A DNA stretch of 64,000 bases from Qipengyuania qiaonensis (GTDB lineage Bacteria > Pseudomonadota > Alphaproteobacteria > Sphingomonadales > Sphingomonadaceae). The notes under the pieces are model-generated. The model searched no databases. It saw nothing but the letters and a program-made list of their open reading frames with translations, and had not been told where the DNA came from. The stretch is taken from assembly GCF_019711515.1 (NCBI RefSeq), contig NZ_JAIGNO010000002.1:186001-250000 (forward strand), in the 5' to 3' direction. The translations under genes and the position numbers were made by a program. Of the stretch, positions 1 through 9,413 are shown one piece after another. How positions within the stretch are numbered: position 1 is the stretch's first letter; each line of letters starts with the position of its first letter.

Positions 1-2
1 AC

Positions 3-986
3 GCCGACTACTTTTTCATAGATCGCAAACAGGCGCACATCGAGTTTCTGCGCGATCAGCTGGCCCAATCTGAGTTCGCCGATGAGGTTGGGCGTTCTAT
101 CCACCTTGCGGCCGACACCTTCGAAAGTCGCGCTGACGCAATCATCACGGCAATTCGCGCGAAGGGCTCGAGCCACCGCGCGCTTTTTTTCCTTGACCAG
201 TACGGTTGGAGTGCAGTTTCTTTCCAGACGATTCGCCGCATTTTCTCCGAGCTCAAGAACCCGGAAGTGATCATCACCTTCTCGGTCGACAGCCTGATCG
301 ACTATCTCACCGCAGAAACAGCGCGCATGAAAAGCGGTCAGGCAATCGAACTGGATGCATCCTTAGGAGAGGCCCTTGCAACCATGAAAACCGAGGCGGG
401 CCAGCGCGCCGTCATTCAAGGTTTTCTGTACAGGCACATTCTCAAAAATACCGGCGGTGAATATTATACCCCGTTTTTCATCCGTTCTCCCGACAGCCAC
501 CGCTCCTACTGGCTGGTCCATCTATCGAAGCATAGCCGGGCGCGAGACGAGATGGCCCAACTTCACTGGGCGCTACAAAACACATTTGTCCATCCCGGTA
601 AATCGGGCTTCAACGCCTTGGGATTTGATCCTTCCATCGATCACAATCAGACTAGGTTCGAGTTCGATTTCGGATCAAATGCGAGATCAGACTCCCTCAA
701 TGCCGCGATCGAGCAGCTTCCAAGTCTGTTTTACGACGATGCCGTCAAGCTAGGCGAACCAGTCACAATCGAGAGCCTGTTTACAGCGCGCTGCAATGAG
801 ACCCCACTCACGATGGGCTTGGTAGCGGAGGCGGTTACGCGATTGCGGGACGATTTGCGTGAGGTCGAGATATTAACGCCCGACGGCAAGCCTCGACCGC
901 GGGCAGTGAACCTGTCTCCCAAGGACATCGTTCGCGTTCCTGTCCAGACTTCATTTCTTCGATCGATTGGGGCGAAGAAAAACTGA
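3..986 (+). CDS. tcmP: Three-Cys-motif partner protein TcmP (5' end outside window)
   Basis: The frame is open from the left edge, so the true start lies outside the window; 327 residues are visible. The N-terminal visible part has the segment ADYFFIDR and, near residue 75, a hydrophobic strand ending FLDQYGW, the pattern I associate with TcmP (a predicted partner of three-Cys-motif proteins of the phage Gp37/Gp68 type). Family biochemistry is not well established; roles in mobile elements or defence are suggested only by context. The gene precedes, by 8 bases, a second accessory gene and lies just outside a conjugation operon, so it is probably cargo. An internal ATG at 267 could be mistaken for the start, but the family-like sequence runs well upstream of it. 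Assignment is from remembered family pattern, not a search. Confidence 0.6.
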   Translation, partial: ADYFFIDRKQAHIEFLRDQLAQSEFADEVGRSIHLAADTFESRADAIITAIRAKGSSHRALFFLDQYGWSAVSFQTIRRIFSELKNPEVIITFSVDSLIDYLTAETARMKSGQAIELDASLGEALATMKTEAGQRAVIQGFLYRHILKNTGGEYYTPFFIRSPDSHRSYWLVHLSKHSRARDEMAQLHWALQNTFVHPGKSGFNALGFDPSIDHNQTRFEFDFGSNARSDSLNAAIEQLPSLFYDDAVKLGEPVTIESLFTARCNETPLTMGLVAEAVTRLRDDLREVEILTPDGKPRPRAVNLSPKDIVRVPVQTSFLRSIGAKKN

Positions 987-994
987 GCCAACAA

Positions 995-1930
995 GTGCCT
1001 GACCGCCCGGTAACGAGACGGACGCTTTCCCAGGTGATGTTAGATCTTCTGGAGAAGAGATTCGACGTCGGGTTCCCTGATGGCGCACGTGGCCAGCAAC
1101 TACTGATGGTCTCGGATTTCAGCGGAACGCATGCCGGGTCCGCGTTCACCAGCTATGCCTTTTTGTCGCTTGATATCGATCAGAACCCGATATGGCTAGC
1201 CGTTCAACGCGAGTTTCGCCAATCGGTGCTTCGCCGCCGACGCATGGCATACAAGAGCCTCAATGATCGAGCGCGACGGCAAGCCTTACCTCATTTTCTG
1301 CAATTGGCCGACCAACTCACCGGGGCGCTGGCCATCGTCGCCATACCTCGCGGGTTCGGTCCTCTGCTCGAGGATATCGGGTCAGACGCTAAAGAGGCGC
1401 TTCAGCTTTGGAAGCCCAGTGTCCACGAGCATCTGCTGCGCGTCACGCATCTTGGTGGCATGTTTGCAGCCGCCATGTCCCGCGAGGGGCAAGACGTTAT
1501 GATCATCACCGATGAGGACGAGGTCGCCTCGAACGTGTCGCAGTTGACGCAGCTGACAGAACTCTTTTCGCGCGTCCTTGGAAACAGCTTGACCCACAAC
1601 CTCGGACATATTCGCGTTGGCACCACCCAGAGCGATGACGGGACGCTTGCTCTTGAGGACCTTGCTGCCATCGCCGATCTGGCTGCTGGCGCTCTTTGCG
1701 AAATATTGAGTGCCATGGAAAAGCGCGGTTACGGACCTCGAAAAGGTATCATCTCGCTTCTGCCGCAAGTCGCATCGCCCAAGGCTCGCCTGATCGGCCA
1801 CTGGCTAGCCAGCAACCAAGCAAGTCTACAACGGGCGATCATAATGCTTGAGAAGCCAGAAGGCGTCGGCGCATACAAAGCAGGCATGCTCGAACTGCAT
1901 TCAATAACCGGAAATGTTTGGATGCCCTAG
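995..1930 (+). CDS. DUF3800-like accessory protein (uncertain family)
   Basis: 311 residues from a GTG start 8 bases after the tcmP stop; a clear Shine-Dalgarno is not visible, so the start is uncertain. I do not recognise the protein firmly. Near the N-terminus (residues 34-41) a hydrophobic strand leads into SDFSGT, in the middle another strand ends in TDEDE, and late in the protein there is LALEDLAAIADLAAGAL. An early Asp, a central acidic cluster and a late ADLxAG motif resemble DUF3800, a family with an RNase H-like fold, but this is inference. Pairing with TcmP suggests the two act together. No signal peptide or membrane segment is seen. Confidence 0.5.
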   Translation: MPDRPVTRRTLSQVMLDLLEKRFDVGFPDGARGQQLLMVSDFSGTHAGSAFTSYAFLSLDIDQNPIWLAVQREFRQSVLRRRRMAYKSLNDRARRQALPHFLQLADQLTGALAIVAIPRGFGPLLEDIGSDAKEALQLWKPSVHEHLLRVTHLGGMFAAAMSREGQDVMIITDEDEVASNVSQLTQLTELFSRVLGNSLTHNLGHIRVGTTQSDDGTLALEDLAAIADLAAGALCEILSAMEKRGYGPRKGIISLLPQVASPKARLIGHWLASNQASLQRAIIMLEKPEGVGAYKAGMLELHSITGNVWMP

Positions 1931-2265
1931 GTATCTATATTTGCGCCTCTATTTTGGACTCGACCGCCCTCAATACCACCCGAGGCCGAGTTGGCGCCCG
2001 CATTCGGGTTCTAACTTCAACTCAGATCCGGAATGTCCGGCATGGGCTTCATCCAGCTAATTTCAGACCGTCCCCTTGCGGCCCGTAGCTGACATATCGG
2101 CGTTCTCTGCTGACGCTCGCAGAAGTGGCTGATCTTCGCCAGCGCGTCCTTTTCTTCGATAGCGTCCGCTCGCAACATTCAGTTGTTGTCGTATAGCCAA
2201 AAGCTGTCTCCTTAATTCGCCCCAACAGCGCAGCCGATGTTCGGCAAGCTTTTTGGAGGCACAGC
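1931..2265 (+). other. Intergenic region upstream of the trb operon
   Basis: About 335 bases with no convincing gene. Reading frames across it on the minus strand are short and run into trbB, so I treat them as chance. The end carries a good ribosome-binding site (GGAGG at 2254-2258) for trbB. A promoter for the trb operon is expected here but no clear -35/-10 pair stands out. It separates accessory genes from conjugation genes and may be a junction scar. Confidence 0.4.
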
Positions 2266-3246
2266 ATGACCGTCGTCCCAATTTGCCAAGAACCGCTCTC
2301 GCGTGGCGCGCGCATGCTGCGCACCGCCTTGGGATCAGAGATTGCAGAGTGGCTGGCGGACCCTGCCGTGATCGAGGTGATGCTCAATCCCGACGGGCGG
2401 CTTTGGATCGACCGGCTGGGCGAGGGTCTTGCTGCGACCGATCGGCTGATGGCCGCTGCGGATGGCGAGCGGATTGTACGTTTAGTCGCGCATCATGTCG
2501 GGGCCGAGGTGCATCCGGGCTCGCCGCGTGTCTCGGCCGAGTTGCCCGAAGGTGGCGAGCGCTTCGAAGGGCTGCTGCCACCCGTCGTGGCTGCGCCGAG
2601 CTTTGCGATCAGGAAGCCGGCGGTCGCGGTCTTCTCGCTTGCGGACTATGTCGCCTCCGGGATCATGTCAGCGGGTGAGGCCGACGCGCTTGCCGCCGCG
2701 GTGCGTTCGCGCCGCAACATCCTCGTTGCTGGCGGCACGTCCAGCGGCAAGACCACGCTCACCAATGCGCTGCTCGCCGAGGTCGCTTCCACCGATGATC
2801 GGGTCGTCCTGATCGAGGATACGCGCGAGCTGCAGTGCGCCGCGCCCAATCTCGTCTCGCTGCGCACCAAGGACGGGGTGGCGAGCCTCTCCGACCTCGT
2901 GCGTTCGGCGCTGCGCCTGCGCCCCGACCGGATCCCGATCGGCGAGGTCCGAGGCGCGGAGGCGCTCGATCTACTCAAGGCCTGGGGCACCGGGCACCCG
3001 GGCGGGATCGGCACGATCCATGCGGGCTCGGCGCTCGGTACGCTGCGCCGGCTCGAGCAGCTCATCCAGGAGAGCGTCGTCACCGTTCCGCGAGCGCTGA
3101 TCGCCGAGACGATCGACGTCATCGCCGTGCTGGTGCGCGACGGGACCGGACGGCGGCTGGCCGAGCTCGCCGAGGTGCGCGGCCTGAATGCAGCCGGCGA
3201 ATACATCCTCGCTCCCTGTTCCCCTTCTCAAGGAGATCTCTTGTGA
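2266..3246 (+). CDS. trbB: TrbB, VirB11-like conjugation ATPase
   Basis: 326-residue cytoplasmic hexameric ATPase that powers the P-type mating-pair apparatus. Walker A is GGTSSGKT at residues 156-163, followed by the Walker-B region [10 protein letters not shown] and the histidine-containing [11 protein letters not shown] motif typical of VirB11/TrbB secretion ATPases. The start is supported by GGAGG eight bases upstream of the ATG. It is first in the trb operon and its stop overlaps the GTG of trbC. Length and gene order are normal for trbB. Confidence 0.95.
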   Translation: MTVVPICQEPLSRGARMLRTALGSEIAEWLADPAVIEVMLNPDGRLWIDRLGEGLAATDRLMAAADGERIVRLVAHHVGAEVHPGSPRVSAELPEGGERFEGLLPPVVAAPSFAIRKPAVAVFSLADYVASGIMSAGEADALAAAVRSRRNILVAGGTSSGKTTLTNALLAEVASTDDRVVLIEDTRELQCAAPNLVSLRTKDGVASLSDLVRSALRLRPDRIPIGEVRGAEALDLLKAWGTGHPGGIGTIHAGSALGTLRRLEQLIQESVVTVPRALIAETIDVIAVLVRDGTGRRLAELAEVRGLNAAGEYILAPCSPSQGDLL

Positions 3247-3575
3247 CCCGTTTGCTGTCCCGGGCGCGCTCGCGCCTTTCCGCTCTTGCCCTGTCCGGCA
3301 TTGTCGCGCTCTCGCTTGCGGCACCCGCCCGGGCCGCCGGTTCGTCGATGCCGTGGGAGGCGCCGCTTCAGGCAATCCTCGAATCGATCCAGGGCCCGGT
3401 CGCCAAGATCGTCGCGGTGATCATCATCATCGCCACCGGGCTCGCGCTCGCCTTCGGCGACACCTCGGGCGGCTTCAGGCGGCTGATCCAGATCGTCTTC
3501 GGGCTGTCGATCGCCTTTGCCGCCTCGTCCTTCTTCCTCTCCTTCTTCTCCTTCGGCGGCGGGGCGCTGGTCTGA
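3243..3575 (+). CDS. trbC: TrbC, prepilin-like VirB2 homologue
   Basis: 110 residues from GTG at 3243, overlapping the trbB stop by four bases. An N-terminal signal (residues about 12-30, ending APARAA) is followed by a short periplasmic stretch and two hydrophobic helices, IVAVIIIIATGLALAFG and IQIVFGLSIAFAASSFFLSFF. This is the layout of TrbC/VirB2 pilin subunits, which are processed and assembled into the conjugative pilus. The stop overlaps the trbD ATG by one base. The position between trbB and trbD settles the assignment. Confidence 0.93.
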   Translation: MTRLLSRARSRLSALALSGIVALSLAAPARAAGSSMPWEAPLQAILESIQGPVAKIVAVIIIIATGLALAFGDTSGGFRRLIQIVFGLSIAFAASSFFLSFFSFGGGALV

Positions 3576-3850
3576 TGGAGTCTGGCGCCCCCGATCTTCC
3601 GCCCGGCTTTGTGGTCCCGGTGCACCGCGCGCTGACCGAGCACATCCTGCTTGGCGGCGCACCGCGCGGGCTCGCCATCGCCAACGCGACGCTCGCCGGC
3701 GCGATCGGGCTCGGGCTGCAGCTGTGGATCGCCGGGCTCGCCTGCTTTGCGCTCGGCCATGCCGCTGCGGTCTGGGCGGCGCGGCGCGATCCGCAGTTCG
3801 TTGATGTCGCGAGGCGACATCTGCGCTTTCCTGCGCACTGCGAGGTGTAA
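3575..3850 (+). CDS. trbD: TrbD, VirB3-like inner-membrane protein
   Basis: 91 residues. A polar N-terminus with VVPVHRALTEHILLGGAPR is followed by two hydrophobic segments (roughly residues 35-70), the standard TrbD/VirB3 layout. VirB3-type proteins associate with the VirB4 ATPase and the pilus base in the inner membrane. The ATG shares one base with the trbC stop, and trbE starts four bases after the stop, so translation is tightly coupled. Confidence 0.92.
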   Translation: MESGAPDLPPGFVVPVHRALTEHILLGGAPRGLAIANATLAGAIGLGLQLWIAGLACFALGHAAAVWAARRDPQFVDVARRHLRFPAHCEV

Positions 3851-3853
3851 GCG

Positions 3854-6316
3854 ATGTTCTCGCTTCGCGAATACCGCCGCAAGGCCGACCGTCTTGCCGA
3901 CTTCCTGCCCTGGGCGGCGCTGGTTGCGCCAGGCGTGGTCCACAACAAGGACGGCAGTTTCCAGCGCAGCGCGCGCTTTCGCGGGCCCGATCTCGACAGC
4001 GCCACGCCCGCCGAGCTCGTCGCGGTCACCGCGCGGCTGAACAGCGCGCTGCGACGGCTGGGCTCGGGCTGGGCGATCTTCGTCGAGGCGGTCCGCTGCC
4101 CTGCGCAGGATTATCCCGACTGCGACTTTCCCGATCCGGCCTCGGCGCTGGTCGAGCGCGAACGCGCGGCGCAGTTCGCGGAGGAAGGCGCACATTTCGA
4201 GAGCCGCTACTATTTTACGCTGCTGTGGATGCCGCCCGCCGAGGATGCCGCGCGCGCCGAGAGCTGGCTCTACGAGGGCCGCTCGCAGAAGGGCGTGAAC
4301 CCGCGCGAGCTTCTGGCGGGCTTCGTCGACCGGACCGACCGGCTGCTCAAGCTCTTCGAAGGCTTCTTTCCCGAGATCGGCTGGCTCGATGACGGCGGGA
4401 CGCTGAGCTATATCCACAGCTGCGTCTCGACCCGCTCGCAACGCGTGCGCGTTCCCGAGACGCCGATGCATCTCGATGCGCTGCTCGCCGATGAGCCGCT
4501 TGCGGGCGGGCTCGAGCCGCGCCTGGGCTCGGCCCACCTGCGCACGCTGAGCATCACCGGCCTTCCGAGCGCGACGGTCCCGGGGCTTCTCGACGAGCTC
4601 AACACCCTGGGCTTCGCCTATCGCTGGGCGACCCGCGCGATCATGCTCGACAAGAGCGATGCGACGCGGTTGCTGGCGAAGATCCGGCGCCAGTGGTTCG
4701 CCAAGCGCAAATCGGTCGCCGCGATCCTCAAGGAGGTTATGACCAATGAGGCGTCGGTGCTGCTCGACAGCGATGCCTCGAACAAGGCCGAGGACGCCGA
4801 TCTGGCGCTGCAGGAGCTCGGCGCCGATCATGTCGGGATGGCGCTCGTCACCGCCACCGTCACGGTGTGGGACGCGGATGCAGCGCTCGCCGCGGAGAAG
4901 CTGCGCCATGTCGAGAAGGTCGTCCAGGGCCGCGACTTCACCTGTGTGAGCGAAGGCATGAACGCGCTCGAGGCCTGGCTCGGATCGCTCCCCGGCCATG
5001 TCTACGCCAATGTGCGGCAGCCGCCGGTCTCGACGCTCAACCTTGCGCATATGCTGCCGATCTCGGCTGTGTGGGCCGGACCCGAGCGCGATCCGTACTG
5101 GGATGCGCCGCCGCTGTTCTATGCCCGGACCGAAGGCACCACGCCGTTCCGCTTCGCGCTCCATGTCGGCGATGTCGGGCATACGCTCGTGGTCGGCCCA
5201 ACCGGTGCGGGGAAATCGGTGCTGCTCGCCTTCATGGCGATGCAGTTCCGGCGCTATCCGGGCGCGCGGATCGTTGCCTTCGACTTCGGCGGATCGATCC
5301 GCGCCGCCGCGCTCGCCTGCGGCGGCGACTGGCAGGACCTCGGGGCAAGCCTCGCCGCCGATGGCGAGGACAGCGTCCTGCTGCAGCCGCTCGCGGGGAT
5401 CGACGATCCCGCGACGCGCAACTGGGCGGCGGGCTGGCTGCAGGCGATCCTCGTGTCCGAAGGCGTCGTGCCCGACCCGGCGACCAAGGAGCATCTGTGG
5501 ACCGCGCTCGGCTCGCTGGCGAGCGCGCCCGTATCCGAGCGCACGCTGACCGGCCTCGCCGTGCTGCTGCAGTCGCAGCCGCTCAAGCAGGCGCTTGCCC
5601 CCTATTGTCTGGGCGGGCCGTTCGGGCGCCTGCTCGATGCGGAATACGAGCGGCTCGGAGCGTCCGACTTCCAGGCGTTCGAGACAGAAGGGCTGACCGG
5701 ATCGGCCGCTGCCCCGGCGGTGCTTTCCTACCTCTTCCACCGTATCGAAACGCAACTCGACGGCGCACCGACCCTCATCATAATCGATGAAGGCTGGCTG
5801 GTGCTCGACAGTCCCGGTTTTGCCGCGCAGCTGCGCGAATGGCTCAAGACGCTGCGCAAGAAGAATGCGAGCGTCGTCTTCGCCACGCAGAGCCTCGCCG
5901 ACATCGAGGGTTCGGCGATCGCACCTGCAATCATCGAGAGCTGCCCGACAAGGGTCTTCCTCCCCAACGAGCGCGCGCGTGAGCCGCAGATCCTGTCGAT
6001 CTATCGCCGCTTCGGGCTCAACGATCGCCAGATCGAGATCGTCAGCCGGGCGACGCCGAAGCGCGAATATTACTGCCAGTCGGCGCGCGGCAACCGCCTG
6101 TTCGATCTCGGATTGGGCGAGGTGGCGCTCGCCTTCACCGCCGCCTCCTCGAAGGCGGACCAGCGCGCGATCGCGCGGATCCTCGAAGAAACGGGGCGCG
6201 ACGGCTTTGCCGCTGCCTGGCTCGCGCATCGCGGGCTCGACTGGGCCGCCGAGCTGCTTCCCGGCGCACGTGCCGACAAGAATTCCCCCGCCCCCCAAGA
6301 AGGAGACCAAGCATGA
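3854..6316 (+). CDS. trbE: TrbE, VirB4-like conjugation ATPase
   Basis: 820 residues, normal for TrbE. The N-terminal half is the VirB4/CagE domain; the C-terminal half is a RecA-like ATPase with Walker A GPTGAGKS at residues 448-455 and a Walker-B-like LIIIDEGWLVL near residue 640, followed by KKNASVVFATQSLADI. It energises pilus biogenesis and substrate transfer at the inner membrane. The stop overlaps the trbJ start by four bases. Base composition and codon use match the neighbouring trb genes. Confidence 0.96.
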   Translation: MFSLREYRRKADRLADFLPWAALVAPGVVHNKDGSFQRSARFRGPDLDSATPAELVAVTARLNSALRRLGSGWAIFVEAVRCPAQDYPDCDFPDPASALVERERAAQFAEEGAHFESRYYFTLLWMPPAEDAARAESWLYEGRSQKGVNPRELLAGFVDRTDRLLKLFEGFFPEIGWLDDGGTLSYIHSCVSTRSQRVRVPETPMHLDALLADEPLAGGLEPRLGSAHLRTLSITGLPSATVPGLLDELNTLGFAYRWATRAIMLDKSDATRLLAKIRRQWFAKRKSVAAILKEVMTNEASVLLDSDASNKAEDADLALQELGADHVGMALVTATVTVWDADAALAAEKLRHVEKVVQGRDFTCVSEGMNALEAWLGSLPGHVYANVRQPPVSTLNLAHMLPISAVWAGPERDPYWDAPPLFYARTEGTTPFRFALHVGDVGHTLVVGPTGAGKSVLLAFMAMQFRRYPGARIVAFDFGGSIRAAALACGGDWQDLGASLAADGEDSVLLQPLAGIDDPATRNWAAGWLQAILVSEGVVPDPATKEHLWTALGSLASAPVSERTLTGLAVLLQSQPLKQALAPYCLGGPFGRLLDAEYERLGASDFQAFETEGLTGSAAAPAVLSYLFHRIETQLDGAPTLIIIDEGWLVLDSPGFAAQLREWLKTLRKKNASVVFATQSLADIEGSAIAPAIIESCPTRVFLPNERAREPQILSIYRRFGLNDRQIEIVSRATPKREYYCQSARGNRLFDLGLGEVALAFTAASSKADQRAIARILEETGRDGFAAAWLAHRGLDWAAELLPGARADKNSPAPQEGDQA

Positions 6317-7074
6317 CCCGTTCCCGATCCTTTCGCGGCCTCGCCGCAGCGAGCGCGCTTGCGCTTGCCGGTCTCGGCACGTTTGCTTCGACCCCCGCAC
6401 ATGCGCAATTCGGCGGGGTGGTCTACGACCCCTCGAACTATGCGCAGAACGTGCTGACCGCGGCGCGCACGCTCGAGCAGATCAACAATCAAATCCGCAT
6501 GCTGCAGAACCAGGCGACCTCGCTCGTCAACGAGGCGCGCAATCTGCAGAGCCTGCCGCTGACGATCGTCCAGCCGCTCACCGACCAGATCCGCCAGACG
6601 CAGCAGCTGCTCGATCAGGCGCAACGCATCGCCTACGACGTGCGCGCGATCGAGACTGCCTTCGACCAGCAATATCGCGGTGCGGCACTCGGCACGTCGC
6701 AGCAGGCGATGATCGCCGATGCCGAGGCGCGCTGGCAGAACAGCGTCGCCGCCTTCGAGGATGCGCTCAAGGTCCAGGCCGGCGCGGTCGCCAATATCGA
6801 AGGTTCGCGCGCCGCGATCGGCGATCTGCTGAGCGCCAGCCAGTCGGCCGAGGGTGCGCTGCAGGCCGCGCAGGCGGGCAACCAGCTGCTTGCGCTCCAG
6901 GCGCGCCAGCTCGCCGATCTCACCGCGACGCTTGCCGCGGCCAATCGCGCGCAGGCGCTCGACGCGGCCGAACGCGCCGCCGCCAGGGCGCAGGCGCGCG
7001 AGCAGTTGCGCCGATTCCTTGCCGTTCGTCCGCGCTATGTGCCGGGCCAGACCCGCCGCACTGGCGAGGACTGA
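6313..7074 (+). CDS. trbJ: TrbJ, VirB5-like periplasmic conjugation protein
   Basis: 253 residues. A signal peptide (LAAASALALAGLGTFASTPAHAQ) precedes a largely helical, Gln- and Ala-rich body with heptad-like stretches such as LEQINNQIRMLQNQATSLVNEA, as in TrbJ/VirB5 proteins, which sit at or near the pilus tip and contact recipients. It overlaps trbE by four bases and lies between trbE and trbK, the usual order. Confidence 0.93.
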   Translation: MTRSRSFRGLAAASALALAGLGTFASTPAHAQFGGVVYDPSNYAQNVLTAARTLEQINNQIRMLQNQATSLVNEARNLQSLPLTIVQPLTDQIRQTQQLLDQAQRIAYDVRAIETAFDQQYRGAALGTSQQAMIADAEARWQNSVAAFEDALKVQAGAVANIEGSRAAIGDLLSASQSAEGALQAAQAGNQLLALQARQLADLTATLAAANRAQALDAAERAAARAQAREQLRRFLAVRPRYVPGQTRRTGED

Positions 7075-7078
7075 CCGC

Positions 7079-7411
7079 ATGGATGGCAAGCTCCTTGCGC
7101 GGATCGGCGCGGCGGTGTTCGTCGGCCTTGCGGTGACGATGACGCTCGTCCAGCTGCTGGAGGAGCCCGCGCCGCGCAGCGATCCGCCCCGCGCGGTTCA
7201 GCCGCTCGATGGCGATCCGCTGGCGCTCCAATTGCGCGCCTGCGCGCAGATGGGCGAGCGGGCGCTGTCCTCGCCCGACTGCCGCGCGGCATGGGCCGAG
7301 AAGCGGCGGCGCTTCTTCGGGGTCGAGCACGGTGAAGCCTATTCCGGGCTTGACGCCGAGACGGGGGAGGCTGCGGCGGAAGCGTCTCCCGCTGTGGAAC
7401 CGGAGACCTGA
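7079..7411 (+). CDS. trbK: TrbK-alt, putative entry-exclusion protein
   Basis: 110 residues. One N-terminal hydrophobic helix (LLARIGAAVFVGLAVTMTLVQLL) is followed by a soluble tail containing two cysteines in LRACAQMGERALSSPDC. The size, single anchor, cysteine pair and place between trbJ and trbL match the TrbK-alt group, thought by position to limit redundant transfer into cells that already carry the element. Sequence conservation in this family is low, so the name rests largely on synteny. Confidence 0.8.
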   Translation: MDGKLLARIGAAVFVGLAVTMTLVQLLEEPAPRSDPPRAVQPLDGDPLALQLRACAQMGERALSSPDCRAAWAEKRRRFFGVEHGEAYSGLDAETGEAAAEASPAVEPET

Positions 7412-7412
7412 G

Positions 7413-8726
7413 ATGGGCGGCACCGGCGTCGTCGATCGCTTCCTCGCGATCTTCTCGCAATATATCGACAGCGGCTTCGGCCTGCTCTCGGGCGAGGTCG
7501 CGTTCATCGCGACGACGCTGATCGTGATCGACGTGACGCTCGCGGCGCTGTTCTGGAGCTGGGGCGCGAACGACGACATCATCGCGCGGCTCGTCAAGAA
7601 GACGCTCTTCGTCGGTATCTTCGCCTGGATCATCGGCAACTGGAGCGCGCTTGCGAATATCGTGTTCGAGAGCTTCGCCGGGCTTGGCCTCAAGGCGAGC
7701 GGGTCGGGGCTGGGCGCGGCCGACCTGCTCCAGCCCGGGCGCGTCGCGCAGGTCGGCATCGACGCCGCCTGGCCGCTGCTCGAGGCGATGCAGGACCTGC
7801 TCGGCTATGTCGGCTTCTTCGAGAATTTCCTGCAGATCGTAATCCTGCTTCTCGCCTGGGCAGTGGTGGTGATCGCCTTCTTCATTCTCTCGATCCAGCT
7901 CTTCGTCACGCTGATCGAATTCAAGCTCACGACGCTCGCAGGGTTCGTCCTCATTCCGTTCGGCCTGTTCGGCAAGACCGCCTTCCTCGCCGAGCGCGTG
8001 CTCGGCAATGTCGTGTCCTCCGGTGTGAAGGTGCTGGTCCTCGCGGTCATCATCGGCATCGGCTCGACGCTGTTCGCCGAGTTCACCAGCGCCATCCCGG
8101 GCGAACCGACGATCGAGGACGCGCTTGCGATTGTGCTCGCCAGCCTGACGCTGCTCGGACTCGGCATCTTCGGCCCCGGCATCGCCAACGGCATCGTCGC
8201 CGGGGGGCCGCAGCTCGGCGCTGGCGCTGCCGCCGGCACCGCGCTCCTCGCCGGCGGCGCCGCGGTCGGCGGTGTTGCCGGCGCGAGGCTCGCCGGGGGC
8301 GCAGCAGCGGCTGCCGCGTCGTCCGTTGCTGGCGGCGCGGCGCGCGCGGCAGGCGGCGCTACGATGGCCTACGCCACCGGCTCTGCCGGGAAAAGCGGCG
8401 GTGCTGCCGTCGCTGGCGGCATGGCCGGTGTTGGTCGTGCAGCCGGCGGCGTAGCGATGTCCCCCCTGCGCAAGGCATCCGGGGCCGCCCGGGCGAACTT
8501 TCGCGAAGGCGCGCGCGGCGCGGTCGGCAATATGGGCGGGCGGATCATTCCGGCGCCTGGCGCGCCCGCCGCCGCAGCCGCTGACCGGCCGGGCATGCCC
8601 GGCTGGGCCCGCTCCATGAAGCAGCGCCAGAGCCTCGGCCACTCCGCCTCGCTCGCCGCGCACACCGTGCGCAGCGGCGACGGGCACGGCGCCGGCGCGT
8701 CGATCGACACACGAGAAAAGGACTAG
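7413..8726 (+). CDS. trbL: TrbL, VirB6-like polytopic membrane protein
   Basis: 437 residues from ATG at 7413, one base after the previous stop. The first about 265 residues hold five or more membrane helices, including IATTLIVIDVTLAALFWSW and LQIVILLLAWAVVVIAFFILSIQLFV. The C-terminal part is a low-complexity Gly/Ala-rich tail (about residues 265-350) ending in a basic, polar region, characteristic of TrbL. VirB6/TrbL proteins form part of the inner-membrane channel. Six bases separate it from trbF. Confidence 0.94.
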   Translation: MGGTGVVDRFLAIFSQYIDSGFGLLSGEVAFIATTLIVIDVTLAALFWSWGANDDIIARLVKKTLFVGIFAWIIGNWSALANIVFESFAGLGLKASGSGLGAADLLQPGRVAQVGIDAAWPLLEAMQDLLGYVGFFENFLQIVILLLAWAVVVIAFFILSIQLFVTLIEFKLTTLAGFVLIPFGLFGKTAFLAERVLGNVVSSGVKVLVLAVIIGIGSTLFAEFTSAIPGEPTIEDALAIVLASLTLLGLGIFGPGIANGIVAGGPQLGAGAAAGTALLAGGAAVGGVAGARLAGGAAAAAASSVAGGAARAAGGATMAYATGSAGKSGGAAVAGGMAGVGRAAGGVAMSPLRKASGAARANFREGARGAVGNMGGRIIPAPGAPAAAAADRPGMPGWARSMKQRQSLGHSASLAAHTVRSGDGHGAGASIDTREKD

Positions 8727-8732
8727 ACATCG

Positions 8733-9413
8733 ATGTTCAGACGCCCCTCGATCCGCTACGGCAAAACCCCGCAACCCGAGACCCCCTATCAGCGCGCCGC
8801 ACAGGTCTGGGACGAGCGCATCGGCTCGGCGCGGGTCCAGGCGCGGAGCTGGCGCTACGCCTGTTTCGGTGCGCTGGGTCTCTCGGCGGTGCTGACCGGC
8901 GCGCTCGTTTGGCAGAATGCGCGCGGGACGATCGTCCCCTGGGTGGTCGAAGTCGACAAGCTCGGCGAGGCGCGCAGCGTCGCGCCGGCAGAGGCGGGCT
9001 TCACGCCGGGCGATCCGCAGATCGCATTTCATCTCGCCCGCTTCATCGAGCATGTCCGCGCGCTGCCGGCCGATCCAGTCGTGGTGCGTGCGAACTGGCT
9101 CAAGGCCTACGACTTCGTGAGCGACCGCGGTGCGCTCGCGCTCAACGACTATGCGCGGACCAACGATCCGTTCGCGGCGATCGGCAGCGAGCAGGTCGCG
9201 GTCGATGTGACGAGCGTCATCCGCGCCTCGCCGCAGAGCTTCCGCGTCGCCTGGACCGAGCGCCGCTATCGCGACGGCGCGCTTGCCGAGACCTCGCGCT
9301 GGACCGCCATTCTCGGCGTGGCGGTGCAGCCGCCCCGCACGCCCGATGCGCTCACCCGCAATCCGCTCGGCATCTTCGTCACATCGATCAACTGGTCAAA
9401 GGAGCTTGGCTGA
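8733..9413 (+). CDS. trbF: TrbF, VirB8-like inner-membrane protein
   Basis: 226 residues: a short cytoplasmic N-terminus (IRYGKTPQPETPYQRAAQVWDERIG), one transmembrane helix around residues 40-57 (FGALGLSAVLTGALVW) and a periplasmic domain with the VirB8-type segment AFHLARFIEHVRALPADPVVVRANW. VirB8/TrbF is an assembly core protein of the type IV secretion system. Its stop shares one base with the trbG start. Confidence 0.95.
   Translation: MFRRPSIRYGKTPQPETPYQRAAQVWDERIGSARVQARSWRYACFGALGLSAVLTGALVWQNARGTIVPWVVEVDKLGEARSVAPAEAGFTPGDPQIAFHLARFIEHVRALPADPVVVRANWLKAYDFVSDRGALALNDYARTNDPFAAIGSEQVAVDVTSVIRASPQSFRVAWTERRYRDGALAETSRWTAILGVAVQPPRTPDALTRNPLGIFVTSINWSKELG

Noticed and set aside
3368..6400. 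A minus-strand frame of about 1010 codons across trbC-trbE
   Set aside because: High-GC antisense artefact: it lies opposite trbC, trbD and trbE, whose family motifs are clear, and its sequence is rich in Arg, Ala and Gly with no domain.
7035..9053. A minus-strand frame of about 672 codons opposite trbK-trbF
   Set aside because: Antisense of trbK, trbL and trbF; low-complexity, charged sequence.
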